Shown: positions 9,406 to 21,709, counted from the stretch's first letter. The stretch is DNA of 64,000 bases from Ureibacillus thermosphaericus (GCF_012396605.1 NZ_JAAXPW010000001.1:186001-250000); one strand, 5' to 3'. Translations and numbers: made by a program. The notes: generated by a model not told the origin, from the letters alone.

Positions 9406-10119
9406 ATGAAAAAGATGGAAAAATCCAAAGAAGAACGCGTCCATGAAGTGTTTGAGAAAATTTACGAAAACTACGACAAAATGAATTCGGTGATTAGTTT
9501 CAAGCTTCATGTCAAATGGCGTGAAGATATTATGAAACGCATGAATGTAAAACCGGGATCTACATGTTTAGATGTTTGTTGTGGCACAGCTGATTGGACA
9601 GTTGCATTAGCAAAGGCAACAGGTGAAAATGGAGTTGTTAAAGGGCTTGATTTTAGCAAAAATATGCTAAAAGTTGGAGCTGAGAAAGTAAAGCCGTATC
9701 CTCATGTGGAGTTAATACATGGGAATGCAATGGAACTACCTTTTGAAGATAACACTTTTGACTATGTCACAATCGGTTTTGGTTTACGAAATGTACCGGA
9801 TTATATGCAAGTATTAAGGGAAATGCATCGTGTATTAAAACCTGGTGGGATGGCTGTTTGTTTAGATACATCTCAACCAGAAATGCCTGGATATAAACAA
9901 TTGTTTCGTTTTTATTTCCGATATATTATGCCGCTTTTCGGGAAAATTTTTGCGAAAAGTTATGAAGAGTATTCATGGTTACAAGAATCCGCAAGCACTT
10001 TCCCAGGGATGAAAAAGCTTGCAAAAATGTTTGAAGAAGCTGGCTTTGTAAACGTCACATACAAAAGTTATAGTGGTGGTGCAGCAGCAATGCATATGGG
10101 ATTTAAGAAAGAAGTTTAG
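9406..10119 (+). CDS. menG: Demethylmenaquinone methyltransferase
   Basis: SAM-dependent C-methylation of demethylmenaquinone, the last step of menaquinone synthesis. It has a class I methyltransferase fold with the SAM motif [10 protein letters not shown] and the UbiE/MenG family motif [11 protein letters not shown]. 237 residues. It sits between the two prenyl synthase subunit genes, 14 bases after hepS. Start at ATG 9406 behind GAAAGG; ATG 9415 three codons later is possible. Confidence 0.96.
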   Translation: MKKMEKSKEERVHEVFEKIYENYDKMNSVISFKLHVKWREDIMKRMNVKPGSTCLDVCCGTADWTVALAKATGENGVVKGLDFSKNMLKVGAEKVKPYPHVELIHGNAMELPFEDNTFDYVTIGFGLRNVPDYMQVLREMHRVLKPGGMAVCLDTSQPEMPGYKQLFRFYFRYIMPLFGKIFAKSYEEYSWLQESASTFPGMKKLAKMFEEAGFVNVTYKSYSGGAAAMHMGFKKEV

Positions 10120-10133
10120 GGAGAGGTTCGCGA

Positions 10134-11108
10134 GTGGAAAAGATGAAGTTAAAAATGATCTATTCCGATTTAAAACCGGATATAGAAATCATCGAAAATG
10201 AATTAGAAAAAGCACTTTATTCAACGTCGCATGTATTAAATGATGCCTCTCTCCACCTTTTACGTGCGGGCGGAAAAAGAATTCGCCCACTTTTTGTTTT
10301 AATGAGTGCAAAATTTGGTCATTATAATATCGACAGAATGAAATATGCTGCTGTACCTCTCGAATTAATTCATATGGGTTCCCTTGTCCACGATGATGTA
10401 ATCGATCATTCCGATATGAGAAGAGGGCGTCCTACCGTTCGTTCTCAATGGAACAATCGAGTTGCAATGCATACTGGTAATTTTATTTTCGGTAGAGCAA
10501 TTCAATATGTATCCCAAATTAAAGATCCGAAGGCGCATCAAATTTTAGCAAGAACGATGGTTGAAATTTGTAATGGTGAAGTCATTCAAATTGAAGATAA
10601 GTTTCGACTAAATCAAAACTTAAAAGATTATTTCCGTCGAATAAAAAGAAAAACGGCACTTCTTATTGAATCCAGTTGTGAAGTGGGAGCAGTAGTAGCA
10701 AATGTTGATCCTGCTGTTACAATGCGGTTAAAGAGATTCGGTTATTATGTGGGTATGAGTTATCAAATCGTGGATGACGTGTTGGATTTCGTATCAACGG
10801 ATAAACAACTTGGAAAACCTGCAGGCAGTGATTTATTGCAGGGAAACATTACTTTGCCTATATTGCTCATGAAAGATCATCCCAAAATTATCCAATTTAT
10901 TGAGCGGGCTTCAAAAGGAATTGTGACAGAAGAGGAACGGTTAGAAATGCTTCAAATTGTACGCAATTCTGATTCAATTCAAGAAGCCTTGAAAGTAAGC
11001 GATCAATATTTAGCGAAAGCAATGAAAGAAGTAGAGCAATTACCAGAACATCCAACAAAGAAAAAACTAAGAGATATTGCATTGTTTATCGGTAAACGTA
11101 AGTTTTAA
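10134..11108 (+). CDS. hepT: Heptaprenyl diphosphate synthase component II
   Basis: Catalytic prenyltransferase subunit that extends farnesyl diphosphate with isopentenyl diphosphate to C35. Both aspartate-rich motifs are present: first DDVID (followed by MRRGRP), second DDVLD, plus GGKRIRP and the C-terminal IGKRKF. 324 residues. Starts with GTG at 10134, just behind GGGAGAGG, 14 bases after menG. Confidence 0.95.
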   Translation: MEKMKLKMIYSDLKPDIEIIENELEKALYSTSHVLNDASLHLLRAGGKRIRPLFVLMSAKFGHYNIDRMKYAAVPLELIHMGSLVHDDVIDHSDMRRGRPTVRSQWNNRVAMHTGNFIFGRAIQYVSQIKDPKAHQILARTMVEICNGEVIQIEDKFRLNQNLKDYFRRIKRKTALLIESSCEVGAVVANVDPAVTMRLKRFGYYVGMSYQIVDDVLDFVSTDKQLGKPAGSDLLQGNITLPILLMKDHPKIIQFIERASKGIVTEEERLEMLQIVRNSDSIQEALKVSDQYLAKAMKEVEQLPEHPTKKKLRDIALFIGKRKF

Positions 11109-11215
11109 AAAATATATCTATTTCTAATATTGATAGTTGAAGCTTGAGCTTGATTTTGGTAACATTTAGCGGTAGGTAATAAAGCTTAATTGAGATTTAA
11201 GGAGTTGTTTAACTT

Positions 11216-11632
11216 ATGGCAATTGAAAGAACATTTCTTATGGTAAAACCTGATGGTGTAAAACGCCAAGTAGTAGGAGACATTATTGACCGTTTTGAGC
11301 GTCGTGGATTTGTAATGCGCGGAGCAAAGTTAATGAATGTTCCACGTGAATTAGCTGAAAAACACTATGAAGAGCATAAGGATAAACCATTCTTTGGTGA
11401 ATTGGTAGATTTCATCACTTCTGGACCAGTATTTGCAATGGTTTGGGAAGGAGAAAATATTATTAAGTTAGCTCGTGTGATGATGGGCGCTACAAAACCT
11501 GAAGAAGCACAACCAGGTACAATTCGCGGCGATTATGCGGTAACAATTTCTGAAAACGTTATCCATGGTTCCGATTCACCAGCATCTGCTGAACGTGAAA
11601 TCAATTTATGGTTCAACAATGAAATCGTTTAA
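11216..11632 (+). CDS. ndk: Nucleoside diphosphate kinase
   Basis: Transfers phosphate from ATP to nucleoside diphosphates through a phosphohistidine; the active-site histidine is in NVIHGSDS. The N-terminus [12 protein letters not shown] is typical. At 138 residues it is of normal short bacterial length. Position between hepT and cheR is as in B. subtilis. Start at ATG 11216 behind AAGGAG. Confidence 0.97.
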   Translation: MAIERTFLMVKPDGVKRQVVGDIIDRFERRGFVMRGAKLMNVPRELAEKHYEEHKDKPFFGELVDFITSGPVFAMVWEGENIIKLARVMMGATKPEEAQPGTIRGDYAVTISENVIHGSDSPASAEREINLWFNNEIV

Positions 11633-11647
11633 TACACTGTAAATTTG

Positions 11648-11686
11648 CTATCCCACAGCAATTGTGCTGTTGGGATAGTTTTTTTA
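11648..11686 (+). terminator. Intrinsic terminator after ndk
   Basis: CTATCCCACAGCA and TGCTGTTGGGATAG fold into a long stem around ATTG, followed by eight T. Confidence 0.92.
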
Positions 11687-11689
11687 TTA

Positions 11690-12791
<1,102 letters not shown>

Positions 12792-12810
12792 GATTGAAAA
12801 AAGGATTGGG

Positions 12811-12840
12811 CGCTTTTCGACTTGTGCGAAAAGCGTATTA
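12811..12840 (+). terminator. Terminator-like hairpin after cheR
   Basis: CGCTTTTCG and CGAAAAGCG form a perfect 9-bp stem around ACTTGTG; the tail TATTATATTTTC is only moderately T-rich. Confidence 0.6.
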
Positions 12841-12955
12841 TATTTTCGTTAAATTCTATATTATATTAAAATTATTTATTCACAATGTTTTTTTACTAGC
12901 TTTATGTTATATTAAAAAATACATACTTTAACGAGTTGAAGGGAGAAAGTGTTTG

Positions 12956-14137
12956 ATGAGATATTTAACTGCTGGGGAATCCCACGGTCCACAATTAACG
13001 ACAATTATTGAAGGGTTGCCGTCCCTTTTACCGATAACTGCAGAACAAATTAATTACGATTTAAAACGACGACAAGGTGGTCACGGTCGCGGACGCCGTA
13101 TGCAAATTGAAAAAGATACTGTTGAAATAGTTGGAGGAGTTCGTCACGGAAAAACATTAGGTTCACCTGTTGCATTAGTGGTAAAAAATGATGACTGGAA
13201 ACATTGGACAAAAATTATGGGAATTGAACCTCTCCCAGAAGATGTAGATCCTTCAGAAATTAAGCGTCAAATTTCCCGACCTCGACCTGGACATGCTGAT
13301 TTAGTCGGCGGAATTAAATATGGTCATCGTGACTTGCGAAATGTGTTAGAGCGTTCGAGCGCTAGAGAAACGACTGTGCGAGTGGCTGTTGGTTCCGTTG
13401 CAAAAGCTCTTTTAAAAGAATTAGGTATTTCCATCGTAGGACATGTTACTGAAATTTACGGCATTAAAGCAGATACATCAAAAGTTGCAGGCAAATCAGC
13501 AGATGAAATTCGCCAAATTGTTGAAAATGATCCTTGCTATTCAGTGGACCCAGAAGCTTCTGCGAAAATGGTAGAAGCAATTGATGAGGCGAAAAAAGCA
13601 GGAGATTCCATCGGTGGTGTTGTCGAAGTCATTGTGGAAGGTATGCCGCCGGGAGTAGGATCTTACGTTCATTATGACCGTAAATTAGATGGTAAATTGG
13701 CGCAAGCGATGTTATCCATCAATGCATTTAAAGGGGTTGAGTTTGGTATCGGCTTTGAAATGGCTCGTCGTAGAGGCTCTGAAGTTCATGATGAAATTGT
13801 TTGGGATGATAAACAAGGCTATCATCGTCGTACAAATCGTTTAGGTGGCCTTGAAGGTGGCATGTCTACAGGAATGCCAATCATTGTTCGCGGTGTAATG
13901 AAACCAATTCCTACACTTTACAAACCTCTTGAAAGTGTTGATATCGAAACGAAAGAACCATTTAAAGCAAGTGTGGAGCGTTCCGATGCTTGTGCAGTAC
14001 CAGCTGCATCTGTTGTAGCTGAATGCGTCATCGCTTGGGAAATTGCCAAGGCGATTGTCGAACAGTTCCATAGCGATCAATTACCACAATTAAAAGCACA
14101 AATTGAAGAAGCACGTAAATTGGCGAAGGAGTTTTAA
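12956..14137 (+). CDS. aroF: Chorismate synthase (AroF in Bacillus naming)
   Basis: Converts EPSP to chorismate with reduced FMN, the final step of the shikimate pathway. N-terminal [12 protein letters not shown] and the RRQGGHGRG signature identify it; 393 residues. It heads the aromatic supraoperon, with aroB overlapping by one base. Start at ATG 12956 behind GAAGGGAG; the TTG immediately before is in frame but unlikely. Called aroC in E. coli naming. Confidence 0.97.
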   Translation: MRYLTAGESHGPQLTTIIEGLPSLLPITAEQINYDLKRRQGGHGRGRRMQIEKDTVEIVGGVRHGKTLGSPVALVVKNDDWKHWTKIMGIEPLPEDVDPSEIKRQISRPRPGHADLVGGIKYGHRDLRNVLERSSARETTVRVAVGSVAKALLKELGISIVGHVTEIYGIKADTSKVAGKSADEIRQIVENDPCYSVDPEASAKMVEAIDEAKKAGDSIGGVVEVIVEGMPPGVGSYVHYDRKLDGKLAQAMLSINAFKGVEFGIGFEMARRRGSEVHDEIVWDDKQGYHRRTNRLGGLEGGMSTGMPIIVRGVMKPIPTLYKPLESVDIETKEPFKASVERSDACAVPAASVVAECVIAWEIAKAIVEQFHSDQLPQLKAQIEEARKLAKEF

Positions 14138-15231
14138 TGATGCGAATCCCAGTAAATACCCAAAGCCATTCCTACGAAGTGTTCATCGGAAGCGGTATAT
14201 TACGTACCGCTTGCGATTCATTAAAAGAGAAAATTGAAAAAGCAGATAAACTCGTCGTTTTTACCGATGAGAATGTTTGGCAAGCACAACAACAATATTT
14301 TAAAGAAAACTTCCCTTATCCTTTCGAAGTGTTTGTGATGCCAGGTGGGGAAGCTTGTAAAAGTTTTCAAAATTTCGAAGATGCCCACACTTTTTTAATT
14401 GAAAAACATTGCTCGCGCAAATCCTTTTTATTTGCCTTTGGTGGAGGAGCAGTTGGTGATTTGACTGGGTTTGTAGCAGCAACATTCATGCGTGGAATCC
14501 CATACATTCAAATTCCAACGACCATTTTAGCTCACGATTCAGCCGTTGGAGGAAAAACGGCAATTAACCACCCGCTAGGCAAAAACTTAGTTGGAGCATT
14601 TTATCAACCGGAAGCGGTCATTTATGATATCAACTTTTTAGATAGTTTACCAACAAAAGAGATTCGTTCAGGAATGGCTGAAGTAATTAAACACGCGCTG
14701 ATTTCAGATGAAAAATGGTTAAAACAATTGATGCAAACTCCATCAATTACGAAAATTGACAAAACAGCTTTAGCAAACCACTTGAAATCAGGCATCGAAG
14801 TAAAGGCGAAAATCGTAGGGCAAGATGAAACTGAACAATCTGTCCGAAAATATTTAAATTTGGGGCATACATATGGTCATGCTATTGAAGCAGCAGCTGG
14901 TTATGGCGGCCTTGCCCATGGAGAAGCGGTCATGATCGGGATGGTGTATGCACTTCTCTTGAGCGAACGATACGGTCAAATTTCTAGAGAATTTACGATT
15001 GATTTTCTAAAGTTTGCATATCGAAACGACTATCCATTCGAAGAAGTAAAGAGATTCTCTTTTGTAGAATTATATGAATATTTAATGAAAGATAAAAAGA
15101 TTGAATATGGCAAATTAAAATTTGTTTTATTACAGGAAATCGGCCAACCATTCGTAAGAGAAATTGGGGAATCGGAATGTAGAGAAGTAGATAGAGAGCT
15201 TCGCTATCTGCTAGAGGAGGTATGTAAATGA
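14137..15231 (+). CDS. aroB: 3-Dehydroquinate synthase
   Basis: Cyclises DAHP to 3-dehydroquinate using NAD+ and a metal. GGGAVGDLTGFVAATFMRG and the metal-ligand region LNLGHTYGHAIEA are intact; 364 residues. The ATG at 14137 shares its A with the aroF stop codon, implying translational coupling; a second in-frame ATG at 14140 is equally possible. Overlaps aroH by four bases (ATGA). Confidence 0.97.
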   Translation: MMRIPVNTQSHSYEVFIGSGILRTACDSLKEKIEKADKLVVFTDENVWQAQQQYFKENFPYPFEVFVMPGGEACKSFQNFEDAHTFLIEKHCSRKSFLFAFGGGAVGDLTGFVAATFMRGIPYIQIPTTILAHDSAVGGKTAINHPLGKNLVGAFYQPEAVIYDINFLDSLPTKEIRSGMAEVIKHALISDEKWLKQLMQTPSITKIDKTALANHLKSGIEVKAKIVGQDETEQSVRKYLNLGHTYGHAIEAAAGYGGLAHGEAVMIGMVYALLLSERYGQISREFTIDFLKFAYRNDYPFEEVKRFSFVELYEYLMKDKKIEYGKLKFVLLQEIGQPFVREIGESECREVDRELRYLLEEVCK

Positions 15232-15599
15232 TTCGCGGCATACGTGGAGCGATAACGATAGAATCGAATACGCCCGATGCGATTTATAGTGAGACGGAAA
15301 GATTAGTGTTAGAAATGGCGAGAGTTAACAATATCGTTCCAGAAGATATTGCTTCGGTGATTGTCACGACAACACCGGATATTAACGCCGCATTCCCAGC
15401 AAAGGCCGTGCGTTCAATTGATGGGTGGAAATATGTACCAACGATGTGTACCCACGAAATGGATGTTCCTGGATCTTTGCCTTTATGTATTCGAGTGTTA
15501 ATGCATGTGAATACATCGGTACCTCAAAAAGAAATACGCCACGTTTATTTAAATGATGCGGTGAAACTAAGACCAGATTTAGTCAATGAAAATCGATAA
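15228..15599 (+). CDS. aroH: Chorismate mutase (AroH type)
   Basis: Rearranges chorismate to prephenate for tyrosine and phenylalanine. 123 residues, close to the trimeric monofunctional B. subtilis enzyme (127), with MIRGIRGAIT, TTTPDINAAFPA and the late HVYLNDAVKLRPD. In B. subtilis the trpEDCFBA operon follows; here hisC follows after only 15 bases. Confidence 0.97.
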   Translation: MIRGIRGAITIESNTPDAIYSETERLVLEMARVNNIVPEDIASVIVTTTPDINAAFPAKAVRSIDGWKYVPTMCTHEMDVPGSLPLCIRVLMHVNTSVPQKEIRHVYLNDAVKLRPDLVNENR

Positions 15600-15614
15600 A
15601 AAGGAGCGTCAATC

Positions 15615-16715
15615 ATGAAATTTAAAAAACAAATTTACGGTATGAAAGCTTACCAACCAGGTAAACCCATTGAGGAAGTACAAAAAGAATTTGGTTTAAA
15701 GGAAGTTGTTAAGCTTGCTTCAAATGAAAATCCTTTTGGCTGCTCTCCTAAAGTGAAAGATTTTATTGTAAATAATGGAATGAATTTTGCCATTTATCCG
15801 GATGGTTATGCGCAAGAACTTCGTACAGCAGTGAGTCAACATCTTGGTGTAGATGAATCACAATTGCTATTTGGAAACGGTTCAGATGATATAATCGCAA
15901 TCATTACGCGGGCACTTCTTTATCCCGGTGTTAATACAGTCATGGCAGATCCATCTTTCTCTCAATACAGTCATAATGCAGAAGTTGAAGGAGCAGAAGT
16001 TCGAAAAGTGCCATTGAAAGATGGTAAGCATGATTTAGAAAAAATGTTAGAAGCAATTGATGAAAACACGTCAATTGTATGGGTATGTAATCCAAATAAC
16101 CCAACAGGAACTATTGTATCGGATGAGGAATTAAGCTCCTTTATAGAGAAAGTACCAAGTGATGTACTAATCGTATTAGATGAAGCTTATTTTGAATATA
16201 TAACAGATCCTGCTTATAAAGATACGTTGCATTACGTAGAGGAATATCCGAATGTATTAATCATGCGTACATTCTCTAAGGCATACGGATTAGCTGCCTT
16301 CCGAATCGGATATGCAATCGGTCAATCGAAATTAATTGCCACATTAGACCCAGTGCGTGCACCTTTCAACAACACGGTATTAAGTCAAAAAGTAGCGATT
16401 GTTGCATTGGAAGATCAACCATTTATTCAAGAAACAGTGGAACAAACGGAAAAAGGTAAACAGCAATATGTTGAATTTTGTAACAAACATGGACTTAAAT
16501 ATTACCCATCACAAACAAACTTTATTTTATTTGAAGTAAAAGCAGACAGTGATGTGATCTTCCAAGAAATGATGAAACGCGGATTTATTATTCGAAGTGG
16601 GAATGCCTTAGGTACACCTGGATTCATTCGAGTTTCTATCGGTACAGAAGAACAAAACCGAAAGTTTTTATCACTTCTTGAAGAGGTATTAAAGGAGCAA
16701 GGAGTATTGGCATGA
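15615..16715 (+). CDS. hisC: Histidinol-phosphate / aromatic aminotransferase
   Basis: PLP-dependent class I/II aminotransferase for histidine synthesis; in Bacillus the enzyme also serves tyrosine and phenylalanine transamination, consistent with its place between aroH and tyrA. NPNNPTG and the PLP-lysine motif FSKAYGLAAFRIGYA are present. 366 residues. Starts at ATG 15615 behind AAAAGGAG; overlaps tyrA by four bases. Confidence 0.96.
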   Translation: MKFKKQIYGMKAYQPGKPIEEVQKEFGLKEVVKLASNENPFGCSPKVKDFIVNNGMNFAIYPDGYAQELRTAVSQHLGVDESQLLFGNGSDDIIAIITRALLYPGVNTVMADPSFSQYSHNAEVEGAEVRKVPLKDGKHDLEKMLEAIDENTSIVWVCNPNNPTGTIVSDEELSSFIEKVPSDVLIVLDEAYFEYITDPAYKDTLHYVEEYPNVLIMRTFSKAYGLAAFRIGYAIGQSKLIATLDPVRAPFNNTVLSQKVAIVALEDQPFIQETVEQTEKGKQQYVEFCNKHGLKYYPSQTNFILFEVKADSDVIFQEMMKRGFIIRSGNALGTPGFIRVSIGTEEQNRKFLSLLEEVLKEQGVLA

Positions 16716-17809
16716 CCCGTAATGTGTTAATCATAGGATTAGGCTTAATTGGGGGCTCTTTGGCATTAGCTCTACAAAAAGCTCCCAAAACAAAAGTAGT
16801 TGGCTATGATCTTTCTGGAAAAACGAGAAATCTTGCAGAAACTTTAAATATTGTACATGAAGTGGTGGAGGATGTAGAGGAAGCGGCTAAAAATGCGGAC
16901 TTTATCATTTTTGGAACACCGGTAAACGCAACGCTACAATGGATGGATGAATTGAAGCACTGGTCGTTAAAGCAACATGTTATTATTACCGACACAGGAA
17001 GTACAAAAGGGTTAATTATGAAGAAAGCTGAAGAGCTAAGAGAAAAAGGAATTACATTTATTGGCGGACATCCAATGGCTGGTTCCCATAAAAGCGGCAT
17101 CACGGCTGCAAAACCCTACCTTTTTGAAAATGCGTACTATATTTTAACTCCTTTTGACGATGAAGATGGAAATAATCTTATCGCTCTAGAACAGTTGTTA
17201 AAATATACGTTAGCAAAATTAGTGAAAATCAATGCGGAAGAACATGATCATATGACGGCGGTAGTCAGCCACTTTCCTCACATCGTAGCTGCTTCCCTTG
17301 TTCACCAGTTAAATGAGGAAAATAAAAGATTTCCAATGACAAGTATGCTTGCCGCAGGTGGTTTTCGCGATATTACTCGAATTGCATCATCGAACCCGAT
17401 GATTTGGAGAGACATTACATTGCAAAATCGAGAAGAGCTCATCGGGCAAATGGATGCTTGGATTGATGAAATGCAACGAGTAAAGAAAATATTACTGGAA
17501 AATGATGATGAATCTGTTGAAGAGTATTTTAGAAAAGCGAAAGATGTTCGTGATGCATTGCCAATTTCAACAGGGGCATTCTATACTACATACGATTTAT
17601 ACGTAGATATTCCAGACTACCCTGGTGTAATTTCCGAAATTACTGGCTACCTAGCAGACGAAAATATCAGTATTACAAATATCCGAGTAGTCGAAACGAG
17701 AGAAGACATATTTGGTATTTTGGTGATTAGTTTCCAAAATGAAAAAGATCGAGAAAAAGCAATGAAATGCATTCGTTCACATACGAACTTTGAAATGCAC
17801 GTTTCTTAA
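16712..17809 (+). CDS. tyrA: Prephenate dehydrogenase with C-terminal ACT domain
   Basis: Oxidatively decarboxylates prephenate to 4-hydroxyphenylpyruvate. Rossmann motif [10 protein letters not shown] near the N-terminus, [12 protein letters not shown] and the catalytic-type [14 protein letters not shown] region follow. A C-terminal ACT domain (about residues 295–365, [18 protein letters not shown]) should provide tyrosine feedback. 365 residues; ATGA overlap with hisC. Confidence 0.96.
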   Translation: MTRNVLIIGLGLIGGSLALALQKAPKTKVVGYDLSGKTRNLAETLNIVHEVVEDVEEAAKNADFIIFGTPVNATLQWMDELKHWSLKQHVIITDTGSTKGLIMKKAEELREKGITFIGGHPMAGSHKSGITAAKPYLFENAYYILTPFDDEDGNNLIALEQLLKYTLAKLVKINAEEHDHMTAVVSHFPHIVAASLVHQLNEENKRFPMTSMLAAGGFRDITRIASSNPMIWRDITLQNREELIGQMDAWIDEMQRVKKILLENDDESVEEYFRKAKDVRDALPISTGAFYTTYDLYVDIPDYPGVISEITGYLADENISITNIRVVETREDIFGILVISFQNEKDREKAMKCIRSHTNFEMHVS

Positions 17810-17835
17810 CTCGTATGTGGAAAGGGGTAATAAAA

Positions 17836-19125
17836 TTGACTTCAAGAGTATTAGTTTATAATAAACCACGGTTAGAAGGTATTATAACCGTACCGGGTGA
17901 TAAATCAATTTCACATCGTGCGGTAATGTTTGGAGCTATTGCGGAAGGAAAAACAACTGTTACAGGTTTTCTTCCCGGTGAAGATTGTCTAAGCACGATT
18001 GATTGTTTCCGAAAACTCGGTGTTGATATTCAAGTGGATGGTACAAATGTTGAAATTAATAGTCCAGGAATGGACGGTTGGCAAGAACCGAAAGAAGTAT
18101 TATATACAGGCAACTCAGGTACGACAACAAGATTAATGTTGGGCATCCTTGCAGGGACAAACTTTCATAGTGTGATGACTGGTGATGCCTCTATTGGAAA
18201 GCGTCCTATGGGTCGCGTCACGAATCCATTGAAACAAATGGGAGCAAAAATCAATGGACGTGAAAATGGACAATATACGCCAATTGCCATTCAAGGAACA
18301 GCATTAAAAGCTATTGATTATACGATGCCTGTTGCCAGCGCTCAAGTGAAGTCTGCGATATTGTTAGCTGGACTTAGAGCAGAAGGTACTACGATTGTAA
18401 GGGAAAAAGAGATTTCTCGGGATCATACAGAACGCATGCTACAACAATTTGGTGCAAAGATTGACGTAAAGGATGGCGTTATATCCTTAGAAGGCGGTCA
18501 ACGACTTCATGGAACGCATGTAGATGTGCCGGGCGACATTTCATCTGCGGCCTTTTTCTTAGTAGCTGGTGCGATTGTTCCAAATAGTGAAATCGTTCTG
18601 AAAAATGTCGGCATTAATCCTACAAGGGCTGGCATTATTGAAGTCATGCAGCAAATGGGAGCAAATGTAACGGTTGATCAAGAGTTATCCGATGCAGCAG
18701 AACCAACAGCAACGATTACGATTAGGACGTCCAATTTAAAAAGGACAACGATAGAAGGGGATATTATTCCGCGTCTTATCGATGAAATTCCAATAATTGC
18801 GCTACTAGCTACTCAAGCGGAAGGAACGACAATTATTCGCGATGCAGAAGAATTAAAAGTGAAGGAAACAGATCGCATCACAGCAGTCGTAACAGAGTTG
18901 AAGAAACTTGGCGCAGATATTACAGCCACGGATGATGGCATGATTATCAATGGTCCAACAAGTTTAAAAGGAGCGAAATTAAGCACATACGGCGACCATC
19001 GAATCGGGATGATGGCAGCAATTGCCTCATTAATTACCGACTCGCCAATTGAAATTGATGATGCAGATTGTATTGCCGTTTCCTATCCAACATTTTTTGA
19101 GCATCTTGATTTACTATTAAAATAA
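17836..19125 (+). CDS. aroE: 5-Enolpyruvylshikimate-3-phosphate synthase (AroE in Bacillus naming)
   Basis: Transfers enolpyruvyl from PEP to shikimate-3-phosphate; target of glyphosate. [31 protein letters not shown] and the late GDHRIGMM are present. The TTG at 17836 is preferred (429 residues) because AAAGGGG lies 8 bases before it; the ATG at 17815 would place the ribosome site inside the gene. Last gene of the supraoperon, closed by a strong terminator. Confidence 0.96.
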   Translation: MTSRVLVYNKPRLEGIITVPGDKSISHRAVMFGAIAEGKTTVTGFLPGEDCLSTIDCFRKLGVDIQVDGTNVEINSPGMDGWQEPKEVLYTGNSGTTTRLMLGILAGTNFHSVMTGDASIGKRPMGRVTNPLKQMGAKINGRENGQYTPIAIQGTALKAIDYTMPVASAQVKSAILLAGLRAEGTTIVREKEISRDHTERMLQQFGAKIDVKDGVISLEGGQRLHGTHVDVPGDISSAAFFLVAGAIVPNSEIVLKNVGINPTRAGIIEVMQQMGANVTVDQELSDAAEPTATITIRTSNLKRTTIEGDIIPRLIDEIPIIALLATQAEGTTIIRDAEELKVKETDRITAVVTELKKLGADITATDDGMIINGPTSLKGAKLSTYGDHRIGMMAAIASLITDSPIEIDDADCIAVSYPTFFEHLDLLLK

Positions 19126-19130
19126 TTGAT

Positions 19131-19165
19131 AAAAAAGGTTCATCTATTAGTGATGAACCTTTTTT
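19131..19165 (+). terminator. Intrinsic terminator ending the aro supraoperon
   Basis: AAAAAAGGTTCATC and GATGAACCTTTTTT form a 14-bp stem around a 7-base loop; the T run is part of the 3' arm. Confidence 0.93.
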
Positions 19166-19227
19166 CTTGTCTATTGAAAATTAGTTTTGTAGCATATTAA
19201 TAGATAAAGAAAGTAAAGGTGAGCAAA

Positions 19228-20484
19228 TTGAATAACATCACAAAGGACTTAATCGAAGCAATTGAAGAAGGAGAAATAGAACGCATTGATGCCCTACTAG
19301 AGACATTTTTTCTTAACGAAACACCAGAAGTTCAATATGAAATTAGCGATTTGTTTTTGCAATATGGGTATATACAGCATGCAAAACGAGTGCTGGAACA
19401 TTTACGTTTCATCTTTCCTGATGAAGCACAAATTGCAATCGACTACGCTTCGGTGTTAATTGAGCTTGGTGAGGAAGAAGAAGCGCTCAATATTTTAACT
19501 AGCATTGAAGAGAGCGCACCAGAGTATCCCCAATGCTTGCTAATTCTTGCTGATTACTATCAAATGCAAGGGTTGTATGAAGTGGCGGAACAACGGATCA
19601 ACGAAGCGTTGGAAATACTTCCCGATGAACCGCTAATTCATTTTGCAAAAGCGGAGTTATTATTTGAAATTGGACGTTTTACAGAAGCTGCACGAATTTA
19701 CGAAGACTTGCATAAACAAGAAAAAACCATTGCGGGTGTATTACTGGCAGAAAGGCTTGCTGAAGTATACCGTGCAGGCGGGGGATATGAAACGGCCCTT
19801 GATTATTACATGGAAGCATTGGAAGAGAAAGTAACTGCTGATTTGTTATACGGCAGTGCTTATAGCGCTTTCCAATGCGAAAAATATGAAACGGCTATCA
19901 GGCAATTAGAAGATTTAAAAGAACTAGATCCAGATTACTTTAGCAGTTATCTATTACTTGCCCAAAGTTATGCCATGTTAGAGGATAATAAAAAAGCATA
20001 TAGTATAATAAAAGAAGGAATTAAACGAGATGAATATGAAAAATCCTTCTATTTATTTGCAGGTAAAATTGCATTAAAAAATAACCTTCCCGAAGAATCC
20101 ATTGAGCATTTGCAAAAAGCTATTGCTCTAGACCCTGAATATATGGAAGCAATCCTTGTACTAATGTCTATTTACCATCAAATGGAACGCTATGATGAAA
20201 TCATTGAGCTGTATGAAAATTTACAAAAGGAACAGTTTGAGTGGATTTCGCTATATCCTTTCATTGCGGATGCTTATGCAAAAAATGAAGAGTACACACG
20301 AGCATACGAAATTTATAAAGCAGCATATAATGAATTAAAGGATGATACATCTTTTCTAGAAAACTATTGTTATTTCCTTATTGAAGATGGTAAACGAGAT
20401 GAAGCGAAAGAAGTAGTACAACGATTAATTGAGTTACAACCTGCAGAAGTACAGTGGTTAGATTTGCTTGAGAGTCTAGAATAG
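19228..20484 (+). CDS. ypiA: TPR-repeat protein YpiA
   Basis: 418 residues of acidic tetratricopeptide repeats (repeated A..Y..AL..L.P motifs across nearly the whole length), a protein-interaction scaffold of unknown partner. Order ypiA-ypiB-ypiF-qcrABC is that of B. subtilis. The TTG at 19228 is preferred because AAAGGTGAG ends about 6 bases before it and it yields MNNITKDL; the GTG at 19219 three codons earlier is possible. Confidence 0.85.
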   Translation: MNNITKDLIEAIEEGEIERIDALLETFFLNETPEVQYEISDLFLQYGYIQHAKRVLEHLRFIFPDEAQIAIDYASVLIELGEEEEALNILTSIEESAPEYPQCLLILADYYQMQGLYEVAEQRINEALEILPDEPLIHFAKAELLFEIGRFTEAARIYEDLHKQEKTIAGVLLAERLAEVYRAGGGYETALDYYMEALEEKVTADLLYGSAYSAFQCEKYETAIRQLEDLKELDPDYFSSYLLLAQSYAMLEDNKKAYSIIKEGIKRDEYEKSFYLFAGKIALKNNLPEESIEHLQKAIALDPEYMEAILVLMSIYHQMERYDEIIELYENLQKEQFEWISLYPFIADAYAKNEEYTRAYEIYKAAYNELKDDTSFLENYCYFLIEDGKRDEAKEVVQRLIELQPAEVQWLDLLESLE

Positions 20485-20497
20485 GGGAGGGACACTC

Positions 20498-21055
20498 ATG
20501 ACTTCTTCCGTACCAATTGTAGACAAAAAGAATTTTGTGCGCTGGTTTTTAAAAAATTTCCAATTGAAGCGACGAGAATGTGTATGGATATTAAATTATT
20601 TGCTTAGTAATGATCAGTTGCTTGAAAATATTCATTTTGTAGAAGAAGCTCATTATTGTCCGAGAGCGATTGTAATGTCGAGTGTTGATTCAAATGGTGT
20701 GCCGTTCAGATTTTACAAAGGCAACATTATGACAAGTGATGCTGAAAAATCCTTTCATGATTTAAGACTTTATCCAAATGAAGATATGTACATTCAGCTA
20801 AACTTTCCGAATGTGCCACCTAACCAATTGTATTTGGCAGTATTGGAAGAAAATCCGTATATGCCAAAATACTTGCATATTAATGAAAAAGACCGGTTAA
20901 TTGCAGAAGAAATACTGAATACGAGCATGCTAACGTTCCAAGAAGAGAAATTATTAAAAGAAATAGATGAAGCGCTTGACCAAGGAGATAAAGAAAAGTT
21001 TTTAGAACTTTCGAATCTATTACAAGCATTAAAAGAAACTTCGAAACATCACTAG
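20498..21055 (+). CDS. ypiB: YpiB, UPF0302 protein with IDEAL domain
   Basis: 185-residue soluble protein. The N-terminal two thirds match the UPF0302 family ([32 protein letters not shown]) and a C-terminal acidic helix (about 148–180) resembles the IDEAL domain. Function not established. 13 bases after ypiA behind GGGGAGGG. Confidence 0.87.
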   Translation: MTSSVPIVDKKNFVRWFLKNFQLKRRECVWILNYLLSNDQLLENIHFVEEAHYCPRAIVMSSVDSNGVPFRFYKGNIMTSDAEKSFHDLRLYPNEDMYIQLNFPNVPPNQLYLAVLEENPYMPKYLHINEKDRLIAEEILNTSMLTFQEEKLLKEIDEALDQGDKEKFLELSNLLQALKETSKHH

Positions 21056-21062
21056 CGAAATT

Positions 21063-21100
21063 CAGTCGAAAGAGACGCTCTTTTCGACTGGATTTTTTAT
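21063..21100 (+). terminator. Intrinsic terminator after ypiB
   Basis: CAGTCGAAA pairs with TTTCGACTG around GAGACGCTCT, followed by GGATTTTTTA. Confidence 0.88.
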
Positions 21101-21178
21101 TTTCATCATCTTTTTCTAATAGAGTGGGGTATAATGATTTATGATTGATGAAAAAATGATTATTTGGAGGAAATAAAA

Positions 21179-21628
21179 ATGTATTTTCAAGTAAAAGATG
21201 TACAACAATATCAACAGAACAAAGAATTTATTGATACTGCAATCGTTCCACTAGTTTATTTAGATTTTGCTGAGGACAAGATGGTAAAAAGCAGCTCGGA
21301 TGTAGAGTTTTTAATGTCGCTTACATCCTTTATTGAACAGCAATTTAAAGGCCGCTTAATGTTAATTCCTCCATTTTCTTATACAGAAAGCACAAGAAGC
21401 GAGCAGGTTGTCCCAATCTTGAAAAAAAATATACAAGAAGGAGGATTTAAACACGTCATCTTTATCACTTGCGATCATTATTGGACAAACCTTCAAAAAG
21501 AAGTGGATGTTATTTGGTTGCCTGCAATACCAATTGAATCGATGGACAAAGATGTGAAGAAACGAATTTTAGAAGAACAATTAAAACAAGTAATCCCAGT
21601 TCTGACATCTAAGTGGACTCAACAGTAG
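21179..21628 (+). CDS. ypiF: DUF2487 protein YpiF
   Basis: 149 residues, no membrane segment or recognisable catalytic motif. Family call rests on its position between ypiB and qcrA and on the N-terminal pattern VKDVQQYQ…FIDTAIVPLV. Function unknown. Start at ATG 21179 behind TTGGAGGA. Confidence 0.8.
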   Translation: MYFQVKDVQQYQQNKEFIDTAIVPLVYLDFAEDKMVKSSSDVEFLMSLTSFIEQQFKGRLMLIPPFSYTESTRSEQVVPILKKNIQEGGFKHVIFITCDHYWTNLQKEVDVIWLPAIPIESMDKDVKKRILEEQLKQVIPVLTSKWTQQ

Positions 21629-21680
21629 AAATTATTTCAATAATTGTTCACATTCTAAATAAATACGAGATATTGCAATA

Positions 21681-21709
21681 TTGACCTGCCTATTTTATTG
21701 ATATATCAT
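21681..21709 (+). promoter_or_regulatory. Predicted sigma-A promoter of qcrABC
   Basis: TTGACC at 21681–21686 and TATCAT at 21704–21709 are separated by 17 bases, giving a leader of about 64 bases to qcrA. One of the best promoter matches in the window. Confidence 0.65.
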
